A stretch of DNA of 64,000 bases from Morchella semilibera. Taxonomy: Eukaryota > Ascomycota > Pezizomycetes > Pezizales > Morchellaceae. How positions within the stretch are numbered: the stretch's first letter is position 1; the number at the start of each line of letters is the position of its first letter. The stretch spans positions 2,139,973 to 2,203,972 of the forward strand of contig WBVU01000003.1 of the NCBI GenBank assembly GCA_009192285.1, written 5' to 3'. Shown piece after piece: positions 1-12,006 of the stretch. The notes below the pieces were generated by a model. It made no database searches. It was not told the DNA's origin and saw only the letters and a list, made by a program, of their open reading frames with translations. The position numbers were made by a program, and so were the translations under genes.

Positions 1-2269
1 TCTGGGGGAGATCTCATGGTCAAAATCATTGTTTACTAATACCACCAACATTAGAATAAGCAAATCCGCAAAATGAGGAGTGATTAGCTAAACCTGCGTG
101 GAGAGTTTGTGTCAGCGTATCTCAACTCTGGAGACTTGGTTCTGATTGTTGATTATTAAATTTGGTTTGTTGCCCGTAGCCCCGTAGGGCCCGATGTTGG
201 CCAGCATTTTCAGGCAGCCCAAGATAGCAAGACGGGTAGGTGCAATGATACAATCAATACATTAATAGAATTCTCTGTCGTTGCACCACACCCCCATGCA
301 ATTGTTTACTTCCCAATCAGGGTCTGGCTGGGGTAGACCTGCACCGATCGGTGGTATCTGGAAACTCGCATACACGATTCAGGGTCCGCTATAATATACA
401 ACCAGGTTTCTCTACACTACGTAGGTGGAGATTTTCAACTCTACGTACTTTACCTCCGGTCCACATACCCCTAAAACTTGAAAGATTGACTATCTCCGGT
501 CAGGAATTACCTCCTTAATGAGTGTTGATCAGGTCTGCTAATAGTAATTTTGATCTCATATGCACAGCCAATTTTTGAGTTTCCCTGCTCGCCGAGTCCC
601 TTAACAACTGTGAAAACTGGCCGACAAAGAAATATTTGTGTCTTGGTTCTCGCTCAGCAGAGAACTTGTTGAACAGGGGAACGGAGTAAGGTGAAAACTA
701 GAGCATACATGTCTTATTCAAAGCTTATAGCAAATAATCAGCTAACTAGAACCCGATAGGGTTTAATTAAGGCTTCATTTGAGATACGCATGTACGAGTA
801 AATAAGGAAGTGGGGTGTTTGAGTGTTAGGGCTGGTGACTTGCAGATAATACGTGCTCTGACCGAGCCGTAAGAGCGCCCTATCCACCGGGAAGTATGAT
901 CCGGTCACCCTATCCACCGAGCACTTGTTTTAGCAGAAGAAGCTCAAAGGGCCCACCGGCCAGCGGGGGACTCCACCAGCAACCCTCAGTCTTATGTGTC
1001 AAACGATGTAAAAGTGTTGATTTGATGCTGAATATAATTGACCGATAGTCTACGGCTAAAGGCCTATTATAGTCAGCGACATGAAGAAGGAAGTAGCAAA
1101 ACACAAACAAAAGGGACTTGCTAGAAAACAGGAAAGAAATCGAAGAGGATGCCATATTGTCTAGACACAGCTGTGCTTGTGCGTGACAGGCTATCTCATG
1201 GCGGCCCTACCACTGCCCCCCCGGCCACCCCTTTATCCTACTAGCCCATCTTATTCCTCCACCCCATACACCTTTTGTGCTCCAGAAAACCAAGCCTTCT
1301 TTCACTATATGCTTAAGTCTTCCAATTACTCGCGCCAATTTTCTATCCCGAATTGTTATAAAAAAATAACCATAAAAGGTGTTCAACTTAGGACTGAATT
1401 ATCCCAACCAATTTCTAAACCTATCGTCAAACAGTCAATAAATGCCAATCCTGTCTCACTAAACCAACGAAGAATACTGGTATATAGGATTGGGGGGGGG
1501 GGCAAGAAAACAAAGAATACTTTCCCAAAAGAGAAACATTGAATCTTTACCTTAGTAGCTCGAGTGGCTCGAGCTTCAAGTAAATCTTGTTTCAACACTG
1601 GGCCACCGCCGCCACATGCAGCTTTGCGCGCCCCGCCACCTGGATGGAATTTTTCATTACGAGTGGGACACTATCGTCACAATACGATATAATGGTTTTC
1701 TGGTCGATAGTGCGGCCAATTTGTATTTTCTGTTGTATAGAGCGACATCCGGGCCCGTAGGACAGAATATTGAGCTGTAGATTAACCAAAACCCGAGTGA
1801 CTTTACAATGTAGGTAAGGGGTATATAGTATACTGGTTCGCTTGCAAGGTGGTTGTTATAACCCAGAAATCTGTGTCTGGTTGACCCTCGACAATTTTGT
1901 TTTTAGAAGCATGGATAATAAGGGGGAGGTTATGGTAAAGCCCCTACCCAAAGGTTTTCGTGAAAGCCTAAAAGCAGTTGAGTGGTGAAACCCATACAAA
2001 TCTACCTAGAAACGGGCTCTCCACTAAAATATTTTATTACACCTTAACTACTTCTTTTTACCACTTCAAAATGTGCAAGGGGCTTCTCCCAAGGGTCAAA
2101 ATATTTTATCTCTGTTCATCGTAATAAATTAATTGTGTCGTGGTTCTACACTTTGAACCTGGGCCCACCTAGTTTGGATGGTAATTGGCCCTTTCACGAA
2201 AACCTTTGGGTTGGGACTTTACAACAGAGGACGTTGCCTTTAGTACTAGCAATGCTGAATTTAATATAG
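1..2269. other. No gene recognised
   Basis: Only short open frames without recognisable domains, codon structure or splice-site support are present. There is a run of G at about 1491-1502. I see no transposon ends with target duplications before the solo LTR that begins at 2275. Confidence 0.5.
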
Positions 2270-2274
2270 ATCAC

Positions 2275-3082
2275 TGTGACGGAGTAACCCGATGCAAAGT
2301 AGAATATGACAATGATGACGTAGAAGGACTCGAGGAGCACAGCAAGCACAACGAGGACATTGAAGAAAACAGGACTAACAACGGGCGGGCACAAGCACAG
2401 GCACCGGCAAAGGCAAAGGCAAAAGCAGAGCCAAAAGGGCGCAGGGCAGGGAGAGTGAGGACCGGATAGACCTCAATGGGAATGATGAGAAATCAGCAAG
2501 ACTTCATTTGTCTCTTGATGTCTCCAGAGCCTCAGGAGACTCAAAAAATATTGAGGAGTCTCAGGAGACTCTCAGGAGACCCAGGAGACTGCTGGGAGAA
2601 TCCAGTCACAAGTTGAGTTTGCTGATGAAGGTACTATGGATTTCCTCTAAAGAGGACAGAGTTTTGGGTGCGAGGAGCTATGGCTTTAAGAATAAGAGTA
2701 TATTCCTATGTACCGATATAACAGGAAGGCAAAACAGAGAAGAAAGAAAGAAAAAAACTAAAGGAAAAAAACCTTCCCGCGCTATTTAACACTCTCCACC
2801 GCCAGTCCGATATGACTCATACTATCGCCCCATAGAATCCTATAGAAACCACTCACCACCACATCTCGTATTTCTCCCCACCATTTCTTCTATTTACATT
2901 ACAAATCCATCACGGCATCCATTAGCAAACTTTATGTAAAATCTTGCTGATGTCGAACCTCCTAGAATCCAATGACGACACCCTCTCCCCAGCACACCCC
3001 TTCATCGCTTAGCATTACCTTAACGGTCACAGCATTGCTTCGACTACCGAACCTTTGGGACCTATGCCAAGGCGCCGGGACA
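2275..3082 (-). mobile_element. Solo LTR, family A
   Basis: The element runs from TGTGACGG to CCGGGACA and is flanked by the exact 5-bp duplication ATCAC (2270-2274 and 3083-3087). No internal retroelement coding follows, so it is a solo LTR left by LTR-LTR recombination. Its sense strand is minus, judged from the TTAAATA-like box and CT-rich tract that are clearer in other copies. A 137-bp hairpin element (2491-2627) has inserted into it. Related copies in this window lie at 8738, 24736, 26362, 28478 and 30860. Confidence 0.88.
2491..2627 (+). mobile_element. 137-bp hairpin element, copy 1
   Basis: The ends are (C/A)ATCAGCAA and TTGCTGATG and the length is exactly 137 bp, as in four other copies of the window. 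The interior is built almost entirely from GTCTCCTGA / TCAGGAGAC modules that can fold back on themselves. Flanking dinucleotides are GA and AA, consistent with a 2-bp duplication with one later change. It interrupts a family A LTR. Confidence 0.85.
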
Positions 3083-3087
3083 ATCAC

Positions 3088-3829
3088 GTGACGAGGCTGG
3101 CGGAATGGAGGTTTGGCGATATGGAGGTTGGACGTCAACGATTGTTACAAAGCTATACGGAAGCCTAATAAAACCCCACAAATAAGCAAATTGGAGTGAA
3201 TCAAAGTAAATACAGGAAACTCCTAGCCATGGAAATTATTATTTCTCCCATGCTCAGTAATTTAAAGTAACTTGTTCCTTACATTTGAACAGTGCATGTT
3301 GATAGTTTGAATAGGAAGTCACTCCCACTCCATCCTAATCAACCTTTTAGCCTCTACTTTACTTTCTCGACTCTGCTCCGGGAGGTGATGTTGAGATAAA
3401 TTATTTTTAGAGTGGTCCAGAAACATTCTATCTTATCAGTATCAGGGGAATTTGATGGCTAATTTAGAGACTTAGTCCCAAGCCTATCACTTTCCTCCTT
3501 ACTCAACCTCTTGCAGATAACATGCCAGTGAGCAGGTGCGTTATCCTCCAGCAACCACTTTTCATAACCTGTTTCCCTCTGTAAATTTTGGATACAAGGA
3601 TAGAGGAGTTGTCTTGCAATTTTCTCTCTATAGAGAATTCAATCAATACCACCATTCAATCGATCCCCTCTTTCAATAATATTTTCTTTGAATTCCCACT
3701 GTGGGCAACGTATCTTCCTCTTTCTACCAGGTGGTGAAGAATCAAATTCATCTAGCCTTTTAACTTCTTCATTTTGTTTTACCCAAAGATTATACTTATG
3801 ATGGCGCCACCTTCTGCACCTCGCCTCCC
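3088..3829. other. No gene recognised
   Basis: AT-rich intergenic sequence. A 158-codon open frame on the minus strand (3639-4115) has no recognisable domain and overlaps the LTR-like promoter of the old Gypsy, so I do not call it a gene. Confidence 0.4.
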
Positions 3830-4319
3830 GCCAAGGTGTCTTCGGAACAGGGTTGTTAAATAATATCGGTTGATGTCGGAAGCAGGATAACGAGTTAGGA
3901 AGGAGCCCTGGTGATAGAATGTAAGCACTAGAAAGGATTGGATGGTAACGGGATAGAATTGGGGTTTTTGGGAATAGTATGGGTGGTACATGAATGTAGG
4001 AGTTTCTATACGATTCTACGGTATGAGTCATCGGTATGGCGGATAAGTTGTATAAATAGTGTTCGTCTTTCCTATGTTTCTGCCTCTCTAGGCAACGTCT
4101 TCTTTCTGTTAGCAATACATTACTTTGGCTTCAGCCCTTCTGTCCTCACTTCGCTCCTGAACCTGAACCTGAACCTGAACCTGAACCTGTTTCGCCTCTG
4201 GTATATCCTGAGCCGACCCCGTCCTGTCCCAACTCCCCGACCTTGTTCCCGTTCGTCTCCGATCCCGATCCTGTCCCGTTAGACTACGTTGCCTCCGCCT
4301 TCAGCTCCCGATATACAGC
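3830..4319 (+). promoter_or_regulatory. Probable 5' LTR/leader of the old Gypsy (Gypsy-2)
   Basis: This segment sits directly upstream of the Gypsy-2 gag start codon. It has the promoter layout of the solo LTRs in this window: a TGAGTCA box at 4024-4030, a TATAAATA box at 4051-4058 and a pyrimidine-rich stretch after it. Five copies of a CTGAAC hexamer follow at about 4155-4190. The left LTR boundary is not resolved and no matching 3' LTR is present, so the LTR assignment is inference. Confidence 0.5.
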
Positions 4320-4345
4320 ATGTCTGCTCAAGCAGAATGGGTATT

Positions 4346-4737
4346 TGTTACAGGATTGCTTGGAAGTGCGGTACTGGTAGTACAATGGTATTGTCCTGGT
4401 ATGACGGCGCGATGAAAGAGTGACGTACGCCCAGAAGCGGGGTTCGGTTATAACTCGGCAACCACTACCACACCTTATGAGTGGACTCTTGGTTACCCCA
4501 CCTCGTAGGAAGTCGGAGCAGTAGCGGGGGCATTGCGGGAGATTTGCTATTGGAGGAGTTAACGGGTTTAAGGGGGTTCTTCATGTATATATAGCTAGTA
4601 GGATTCCCGTCGTCTTAGGGGAAGCACAACCCTCTCAAGCGAACGGAATCCGGTCTACAATATTACAAGTTTAAAAGCTACAGATCTATCGCTTAGCATT
4701 AGCCATATCTTAGTGACTTCTGAGATATCCCTTTACA
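4346..4737 (+). repeat. 5' LTR of Gypsy-1
   Basis: A 392-bp direct repeat of 12007-12398 beginning TGTTACAGG and ending CCTTTACA. It carries a TATATATAGC box near its middle. A solo copy on the minus strand is at 16534-16924. Confidence 0.95.
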
Positions 4738-5152
4738 CTATATTGTACCTTATCCGGTCGCATACCTCCTAAGCGAGCCTACTACTCTTTCGAGATAACA
4801 CTTCGATTACCTTGTGTGATTGCTAGGTACGGATAGTACACGGGCACTCGGTATAAGAAGTAGTGATCAAAGAAGAGTCAGTATATGCTTTGCTTCCCCT
4901 GTGAGACTTCCTTTTTCGTTCCTCGAGGGAGCGCAGAACATCTCTACTGCGGCTACCTCCAACACCAAGGCTTCTTCTCGGAAGCACGCACTATCGCCAC
5001 CTTCAAGGAAAGTATCCTTGAGCCCAATTTCACCCCCTCCATCCTCATAACGCTTCGCCAGAACTCCTCCGACTTAGCGCACTCGGTACCTTGGTTTACC
5101 CCTCTACCTTGGTGCATCAACACCCCCGACCTCCTCATTGAATTCTTTAAAG

Positions 5153-7324
5153 ATGTCCCTTCCACTAGCGTTAACCTCGCGGGAAGACCACGACATGACG
5201 GAAGCTATCGTGGTCCGAGACAAAGACACCGCCATGGCCCAGGCCCATCCAACAGTAACCAGCAGGGCCAGAGACACCCCCACCACAGAGCTATGGAACC
5301 CTGCCCTCCTGAAAGCCAAAGCCCCGAAGAAGGTCCGCAAACGAGACCCGAAGAGGATCACTCGCAGCTCCGCCAGCATGGAACTCAACCCTTTCGAGAC
5401 CCCAACCAGGCAAGCCACTATTACAGTGAGGCGCTCTGGTTCGGATGGGGATATGAGCGACGCCAGCTACGCGAGCACCTCTTCCATCGGAGAACGGCCC
5501 TACGAGCAAGAGACCCCACGACCCCTCAGGACCGAGGTACTCGTACAGGGCATGAAAGGTCTCGCAGCTCAGACAGGCCTAGCCCTTCAGGCAGAAGCCA
5601 GGGCAAGGGAGCACCAACACGGCCAGGTAGTCCAAGGCGGACAACAACTGGTGGGAGAGTTACAAGGGAAGTTCCGGGAAGTAGAAGGAAACCAAGGACA
5701 GATAACCACCGCCCTCGGCACCTTAGCCAGCCACTTCCAAGCCTATGCGCAAAACCAACAGGCGGAAACTGAGCTGAGGTTCAGACAGATGGCCCTGGAA
5801 AATGAACAGCAGAGGCAACGGACCCAGGAGCTCGTGGCTTATATCCAGGCCCAGCAGGCGGAAAAGAATCTGGAAGTACCTGAGGGACTAGCGGCGACGA
5901 TTACAGCCACCCAGGCAGCCCTACCCGCAAAGGCGCCCGTCCCTACGGTCGACCCCCTTCAGCCAGAGTTGAGGAAAATGCTGAAGGTAGCCCTGAAAGC
6001 ATTTAAGGAGAAACAACCCCGGGTTGAGTCTGAGAATGATTCCCCAGGAGAAGGAAGGGCACCGCCACCCTCACCCCCAGCCAACAGGAGGAGGAGTAAA
6101 TCCCCGTCTCCACCACCCAAAAGATCCCACGGTAAACGTAGGAGGGAGGAGGAGCCTGTACTGGAGAAGGGAGCGGCAGGAAATGGTGGAGGAAATGGTG
6201 GCGGAAGAGGAAGAAGGAGGCACAGGAGGGATGACAGTCCAAGCTCATCGGACTCATCCAGCTCCTCCGATGATGATAGGAGAAACAAGAGAAGAAGAGG
6301 AAGGCACCACCAACGAGCAGAAACGCAGTCACCGGTACCCCACAGCCATCGCAAGGGAGAAACACCCAAGCAGGCAAAGATCCCCTTCTCTGGCAAACCC
6401 GACGAAGATGTCCGCCACTGGATCGATCGTATGGAGATCCTGATGGACCTTCAACCCCGAGTCATATGGGATGACAAGACTCGGATCCTTTGGGCATCCT
6501 TGGAATTCACCGGGAGTGCAGCAAGTTTCTGGCGCAACTTTAAGGAAAGGCTTAGTGTAGAACCTAGGCTCGGTACTTGGGAACGCTTCAAGCAGGAACC
6601 TCGCATCCAGTATGGTAATCGCACCAGTCAAGAACAGGCCAAACAGAAGATGGATAATCTCCGTCAAGCTGGCCCTATCGACGATTACATCAATGAGATG
6701 CAAAACCCTGAGTGGGATGCTCGAGTTGGCCCAATCGTCATGAAGTCCATGATTCTAACAGGAATAAACTCCACGTTAGAACAGAGACTATCCGCTGCGA
6801 TTGAAGAACCATCTGAGTTCCCAGATTGGTTAGCATGGGTTCGAAGAGTGGGAAGAAAAGATGCTGAAGTCAGAGCCCGCCAGAAGATTCTGCGAGGGAG
6901 AGAACCAGCAAGACCCCAGGAAACTCGAGAACCTAAGCACCAAGAATCCAAACGCCAGCGATCCCGCCCCCGTAGAAAGGAGCGCGACGAATCCCGTCCC
7001 CGTAGAAAGGAACGAGATGACTCCCCGCACAAACCTCGCCCAGCGACAGGTAGCTTAGGAGCCACCCAGACAGAGAAGGATCAATGGGCCAAGGAAAATA
7101 AATGTCTTCGGTGTGGAAGAGAAGGTCACTGGACAAAGGAATGCTACTCAGCCACGAAGGTCAGAATGGCAAGTGGGACGGAAAGATCAAGTGGGAAAAA
7201 GAGGAAAAAAGAGAATAAGACTTCGAGGACGAACGAACCGGAAGGGGAGAGTGAGAAAAGACAGAAGCTGGGACCTCAAGGCGAGGCATTTAGGGCCAGG
7301 ATTACGGCACTTGGGGAAGATTAA
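5153..7324 (+). CDS. Gypsy-1 Gag polyprotein (intact)
   Basis: A 723-codon frame encoding the structural protein that forms the retrotransposon particle and binds its RNA. I chose ATG 5153; the frame remains open a little upstream but without another ATG. The first half is Gln-rich and probably coiled-coil. A basic Arg/Ser-rich and acidic Ser/Asp segment follows (about 6040-6330). The retrotransposon gag (capsid-like) domain spans about 6390-6900 and is recognisable from its Trp-rich segments. Arg/Lys-rich repeats and one CCHC knuckle (CLRCGREGHWTKEC, about 7103-7145) are at the C-terminus. The frame is uninterrupted, unlike the neighbouring pol, which fits the youth of the element. Confidence 0.88.
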   Translation: MSLPLALTSREDHDMTEAIVVRDKDTAMAQAHPTVTSRARDTPTTELWNPALLKAKAPKKVRKRDPKRITRSSASMELNPFETPTRQATITVRRSGSDGDMSDASYASTSSIGERPYEQETPRPLRTEVLVQGMKGLAAQTGLALQAEARAREHQHGQVVQGGQQLVGELQGKFREVEGNQGQITTALGTLASHFQAYAQNQQAETELRFRQMALENEQQRQRTQELVAYIQAQQAEKNLEVPEGLAATITATQAALPAKAPVPTVDPLQPELRKMLKVALKAFKEKQPRVESENDSPGEGRAPPPSPPANRRRSKSPSPPPKRSHGKRRREEEPVLEKGAAGNGGGNGGGRGRRRHRRDDSPSSSDSSSSSDDDRRNKRRRGRHHQRAETQSPVPHSHRKGETPKQAKIPFSGKPDEDVRHWIDRMEILMDLQPRVIWDDKTRILWASLEFTGSAASFWRNFKERLSVEPRLGTWERFKQEPRIQYGNRTSQEQAKQKMDNLRQAGPIDDYINEMQNPEWDARVGPIVMKSMILTGINSTLEQRLSAAIEEPSEFPDWLAWVRRVGRKDAEVRARQKILRGREPARPQETREPKHQESKRQRSRPRRKERDESRPRRKERDDSPHKPRPATGSLGATQTEKDQWAKENKCLRCGREGHWTKECYSATKVRMASGTERSSGKKRKKENKTSRTNEPEGESEKRQKLGPQGEAFRARITALGED

Positions 7325-7726
7325 ATAATTAACGGTTATATTTCTTATGGTTTTCATAATTATGGTTATTTTTTTGGGCTATAGATAAATTGGTATTAGG
7401 ACGCGGAAATAAATCTTCTTATAAAAACTATACTGCAAGGAAAGCAATGGCCAATGCCAGAATCCAAGACTCAAGTCTAGAAGTTCGGAAATCAGAGGGG
7501 CCACACAGATAGCGGACAGTAGACGCACAGCGCACTGTTGACTTGCCATAACCCTGTGGAGAGACTGCCAATGCAAAGTAAGAACTCGTGACTAGGGCAA
7601 GGCATTCTTTGGGCATGACGTGTCAGAGCTACCCCGCACTTAGCTATATAAGAAGACCCCATCCGCCTCAAGGAGAAGATCATCAACCATCCTCCGTTAC
7701 CATTACTACAACCTACCTATACTACA
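7325..7726 (+). promoter_or_regulatory. Gag-pol spacer with internal TATA box
   Basis: About 400 bp separate the gag stop from the pol start, which are in the same frame number but divided by stops. A clear TATATAA box lies at 7645-7651, 76 bp before the pol ATG at 7727, followed by a CA-rich leader. This may be an internal promoter for pol, or the spacer may be removed by splicing. Both are inference. Confidence 0.35.
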
Positions 7727-10700
7727 ATGACTACCATCACCCGAGAAACCCGCCTCGAGATAGAAATCTCATGGCTCAACTCCAAAACCAATAAACACTT
7801 CATCCATACTGTCCAAGCCTTACTAGATAGCGGTACTGAGACATGGATTATGTCCTGGAAATGCGTCAAGCAGGCCGATATCCCAGTTCAGACTCGCACC
7901 ACAACTCTCCTCATTAAACAAGCTGATGGCTCACGCATGCCTCACTCCGGTACTCACATCACCCAACCTCTCACACTCCGTATTGGTAGCCACCTCGACA
8001 GGTTAGTCACCTGCGAAATCGGTACCTTTGCTGGAGAAGATCTCGTCATACCACATCGATGGCTCGAAGAGCATCAACCTACGATACATTGGGGCCAGAA
8101 CAAGGCTACCTTCAATAGTATCAAGTGCCAGATTAAGGGTTGCATGATGACAGAAGGAGACATGTATGAAGAAGGCTGGCAAGAAAAGGTCGTCAGACTC
8201 CTACTACATATGCCTGAACCTGACATGTCTCTCGAGTCACACCCTTTCTGGGCACGAAGTACGGGAAGCGAGACTCTCGCTAGTGCTATCCCGGAAGAGT
8301 TCCAAGACTACGCAGATGTGTTCTCTCCTGAAGGAGCAGGACGCCTGCCGGAACATAGTGAGTGGGATCATACGATTCCTCTCTTGGACGGAAGCCAACC
8401 TCCATGGGGTCCTATTTATGCATTGTCACCCCCGGAACAGAAAGCGTTGAGGGAATACCTGGACGAAATGTTAGCGGCAGGTAAAATTGTCCCATCTTCC
8501 AGCCCAGCAGCGGCACCAATCCTCTTCGTCCCTAAACAAGATGGGTCACTACGGTTATGCGTTGACTACCGCGGCTTAAACTCCGTCACCATCAAAAACC
8601 GGTACCCACTGCCTCTCATGACAGAGCTGGCAGACTCGACGAAAGGCGCTCTCTTCTTCACCAAGATCGATCTCAAGAACGGTTACAACCTAGTAAGGAT
8701 CACCGAGGGGGAAGAGTGGAAGACAGCTTTCCGGACCTGTCCCGGCGTCTTGGTATCTGTCCCGACAGTCCGGTAGGCGATGCATGGTTATGATTGTTGT
8801 GGTAATGTTAAGCGAGGGCGGGGAATGCGAGTTGGAGGTTGTCGTCATGAGGGTCTAGGAGGTTCGATGGCGTGATAGATTGGTAATGTAGAATAGCGGA
8901 GATGGTGGGGAGGATTACGAGGTGTGGTAGTGACGGGTTTCTATGGGGTTCCATGAGCAAAAGTGTGAGTCATAGCGGACCAGTGGAGGAGGTGTGTTAA
9001 ATAGCGGGGATAGATGTTTTTCTTAGTTCTTTCTTTCTTTTCTCTCTGTCTCGTCTTCCTGTTATCTCGGTACATAGGAATCTACTCCTATTTCTAAGCC
9101 ATAGCCTCTCGTACCAAAGACTCGATCCTCTCACAAGGGGAAACTCATACTATCTATCATCGTTCTCGTCGAGGTCCATCTGGCCCTCACCTTCCCTGCT
9201 CTGCGCTCTTGTGCCCTTGCTCTTGCCCCTGCCTTCGCCTGTGCCTGTGCTTGTGCCTGGCCGGTGTCACCTCTGTCTTCGTCAGTCCCCTCGTCGCTTA
9301 GACTGTGCTCCTCGGGTCCTTCTGCGTCATCATTGTCATCTTCTTCTTTGCGTCGGGTTACTCCGTCACAGGACCAAATATGGCCACTTCGAATATAGAG
9401 TAATGCCTTTCGGCTTGACCAACGCCCCGGCAACGTTCCAGGCAATGGTTAATACCATATTCAAGGACCTGTTAGATCAGGGCCTGGTGGTTTACTTGGA
9501 TGATATCCTGATATATTCCAAGTCCAGAGAAGAGCATGTAGCTCTTGTGCGCAGGGTGCTGGAGCGGCTACGACATAACCACCTATTCGGCAACCTGAAA
9601 AAGACTGCTTGGTTCCAAACGGAGATAGAATTCCTAGGATTCAAGCTATCAGGTAGCGGCACCCAGGTCTCACCCGAGAAGGTGAATGCTATCACCGAGT
9701 GGTTGATACCCACAAAAGTGAAGGAGCTTCAGTGCTTCCTGGGGTTCGCCAACTTCCTAAGGCGGTTCATCTACGGGTATTCTGCGGTATGCAAGCCCAT
9801 GACAGATCTCCTGAAGAAGAATGCTGTATGGAAGTGGGGTCGGGAGCAGCAGGATGCTTTTGAGGGGCTCAAGAAGCTATTTACCACCGCTCCTATCCTC
9901 CGACACTATGACGAACATCGCATGGCTGTCCTTGAAACAGATGCCAGCGACTGGGCAGAGGCTGCGGTCCTGTCACAGGTGTTCGAAGATGGTAAGTTAC
10001 ATCCGGTGGCCTACCACATTCGCAAGTTCAACGAGGCCGAAGTCAACTATGAGATCTATGATAAAGAGATGATCGCAATAGTTTCCGCCCTCCTGACTTG
10101 GAGACATTGGCTGGAAGGTACGGACATACCTATCCAGATCTATTCTGATCACCAAAACCTCCAGTACTTCACAACGACCAAGAAGCTGTCAAGAAGACAG
10201 GCCCGTTGGGCTGAGAAGATAGCACCTTTTCACTTCAAGATCCACTTTCGACCAGGCGACAAGAACGGGAAACCTGATGCTTTAACCAGGCACCCGGAGT
10301 ACGCTATGGAAGGGGGAGTAGTTCGGGAGCAGCCAGTAAAAATGCTCCTCTCACCTGAACACTTCGCGGAAAGAAACCTCCTCCCGGGACATTTTGCAAG
10401 AAGGACACAAGCGGGAATAGAACCTCGTGAAGAAATCCTCTGCAATCCCTCATTGGAAGTGCGTTCAGTGGATCAGTGGGTACACATACCAGGAGTGGGA
10501 ATGCCTGCGGCTCTGCAGAACTGGTATGAGGAAGAGGGTCGATGGACTCGTAGGATAGTTCCGGATGAACTCCCTGAAAACGAAGATCCTGAGGACTTGT
10601 GGACCCGGCAGACCATCTTGCGGGAGGCTGCAACAGAGTGGGATCCCGATCAGAATACAGCGACTCATGAGGGACGCTGGGTAGTGCCTGGGCACGCAGT

Positions 10701-11913
10701 CAAGCAGGTCATAGAAGACCATCACGACCGACCCACGGCAGGGCATCTAGGCAGAGACAAAACCTTGGAATTGATTGACAGGAACTACTGGTGGCCAGGA
10801 ATGACCATGGACGTAGCCAAGTATGTCAGTACGTGTGATGTATGCCAAAGAGCCAAACAACGACGACGACATATGTCTCTTCCACAGCCCCTAGAGTTAG
10901 CCACGACCCCTTGGTGCGACATCTCCATGGATTTTGTAGTAGAAATGCCCAAGGAGCGGTCAAGTTTCCGGAACGTCATGGTTGTAGTGGACCGCTTCAG
11001 TAAAATGGCGCACTTCATCCCAATGACAGGAATCAACGCGGAGCAAACCGCACAAGCATTCGTCAAGGACATCTGGCGCTTTCACGGACTCCCGCGATCA
11101 ATAGTATCGGACCGAGGAACACAGTTCGTGTCAGCCTTCTGGACTGCGATTACAGAACGACTCGGGATTCGTAGAAGACTCTCGACCTCGTTCCATCCGC
11201 AGACAGATGGTCAGACGGAAAGGACCAACCAGCATATGGAGTCCTACCTACGAGCGTTTACGGCCGGCACAGGTAAAAAGTGGAGAGACCTACTTCCTAT
11301 CTGCGAATACGCCTACAACAACGCCAAACACTCCTCTACCGGGCAGTCACCATTCTATTGCAATTATGGGTTTCACCCTCGCTCAGACTGGCCTACGGAT
11401 GTGGAGATAGAGCAGCTGGATGCCGAAGGGAATAACCACCTGGACGAAATCCTCACCGCCCATGAGCTAGCCCGGGAGACCTTACAGCAGACGTACGATA
11501 AAATGGCGTCACGCCCTGGTCCCGCAGTACAACAGTTCGAACCTGGGCAGAAGGTCCTGTTAGATACAAGGAACCTCGGCGGTTATAACAAGTGGTCAGA
11601 TAAGTTCACTGGACCCTTCGAAGTACTAGCCAAGATCGGTAATAGAGCGTACCGACTGGACCTACTGGCAGACTGGAAGGTTCACAACGTGTTCCATGAG
11701 ATGCTCCTACGACCTTATCGTGAAGATTTGGATCCCAACCGGAAGCAGAACACACGCAAACGACTGGCAACACCCGAGCCTCAAGAGGCCTTGGCTGAGG
11801 AGAATGCCAAACCAGTTGTTAGTAACCGTCCACGCACTCGGAGTCAAGTGTCAGTAGCCCCGGAGTCCGGAGCACGGCAGACTAAGAGGCAACGACGATT
11901 GACAGAGCAATAA
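7727..11913 (+). pseudogene. Gypsy-1 Pol, interrupted in RT by a solo LTR
   Basis: The frame starts at ATG 7727 and encodes an aspartic protease (LLDSGTETW near 7830), RT (PxFVPKQDGSLRLCVDYRGLN, then MPFGLTNAP and YLDD near 9495), RNase H (ETDASDW near 9937), integrase with an HHCC zinc finger (about 10722-10860) and a D,D,E core (about 10930, 11110, 11220). It ends with a basic C-terminus lacking a chromodomain. A solo LTR at 8738-9370 splits the RT between its early palm motifs and the MPFG block. Both halves are in frame with each other if that LTR and one GGACC duplication are removed (about 1182 codons). No other stop was seen, so the LTR is the single lesion. Confidence 0.92.
8738..9370 (+). 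mobile_element. Solo LTR, family A, inside Gypsy-1 RT
   Basis: The element runs from TGTCCCGG to CCGTCACA and is flanked by the exact duplication GGACC (8733-8737 and 9371-9375). Promoter features are a TGAGTCAT box at 8966-8973, a TTAAATA box about 30 bp later and a CT-rich tract. It provides false starts and stops to both halves of the pol frame. Confidence 0.93.
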
Positions 11914-12006
11914 TCCCGATACCTTCCCTCATCATGGCTTTTCCCACAGGGTTTTTTCCATGGAAGGGTTTAACGGTCGAGTACGACGGCTTGGAAGGGG
12001 GAGTAG

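Noticed and set aside
3639-4115. 158-codon minus-strand open frame
   Set aside because: No domain, and it overlaps the TGAGTCA/TATA promoter region of Gypsy-2 on the other strand.
9131-9445. 104-codon minus-strand frame, Gln/Ala/Lys-rich
   Set aside because: Lies in the family A LTR; the same type of frame appears in every copy of this LTR as a by-product of its repeats.
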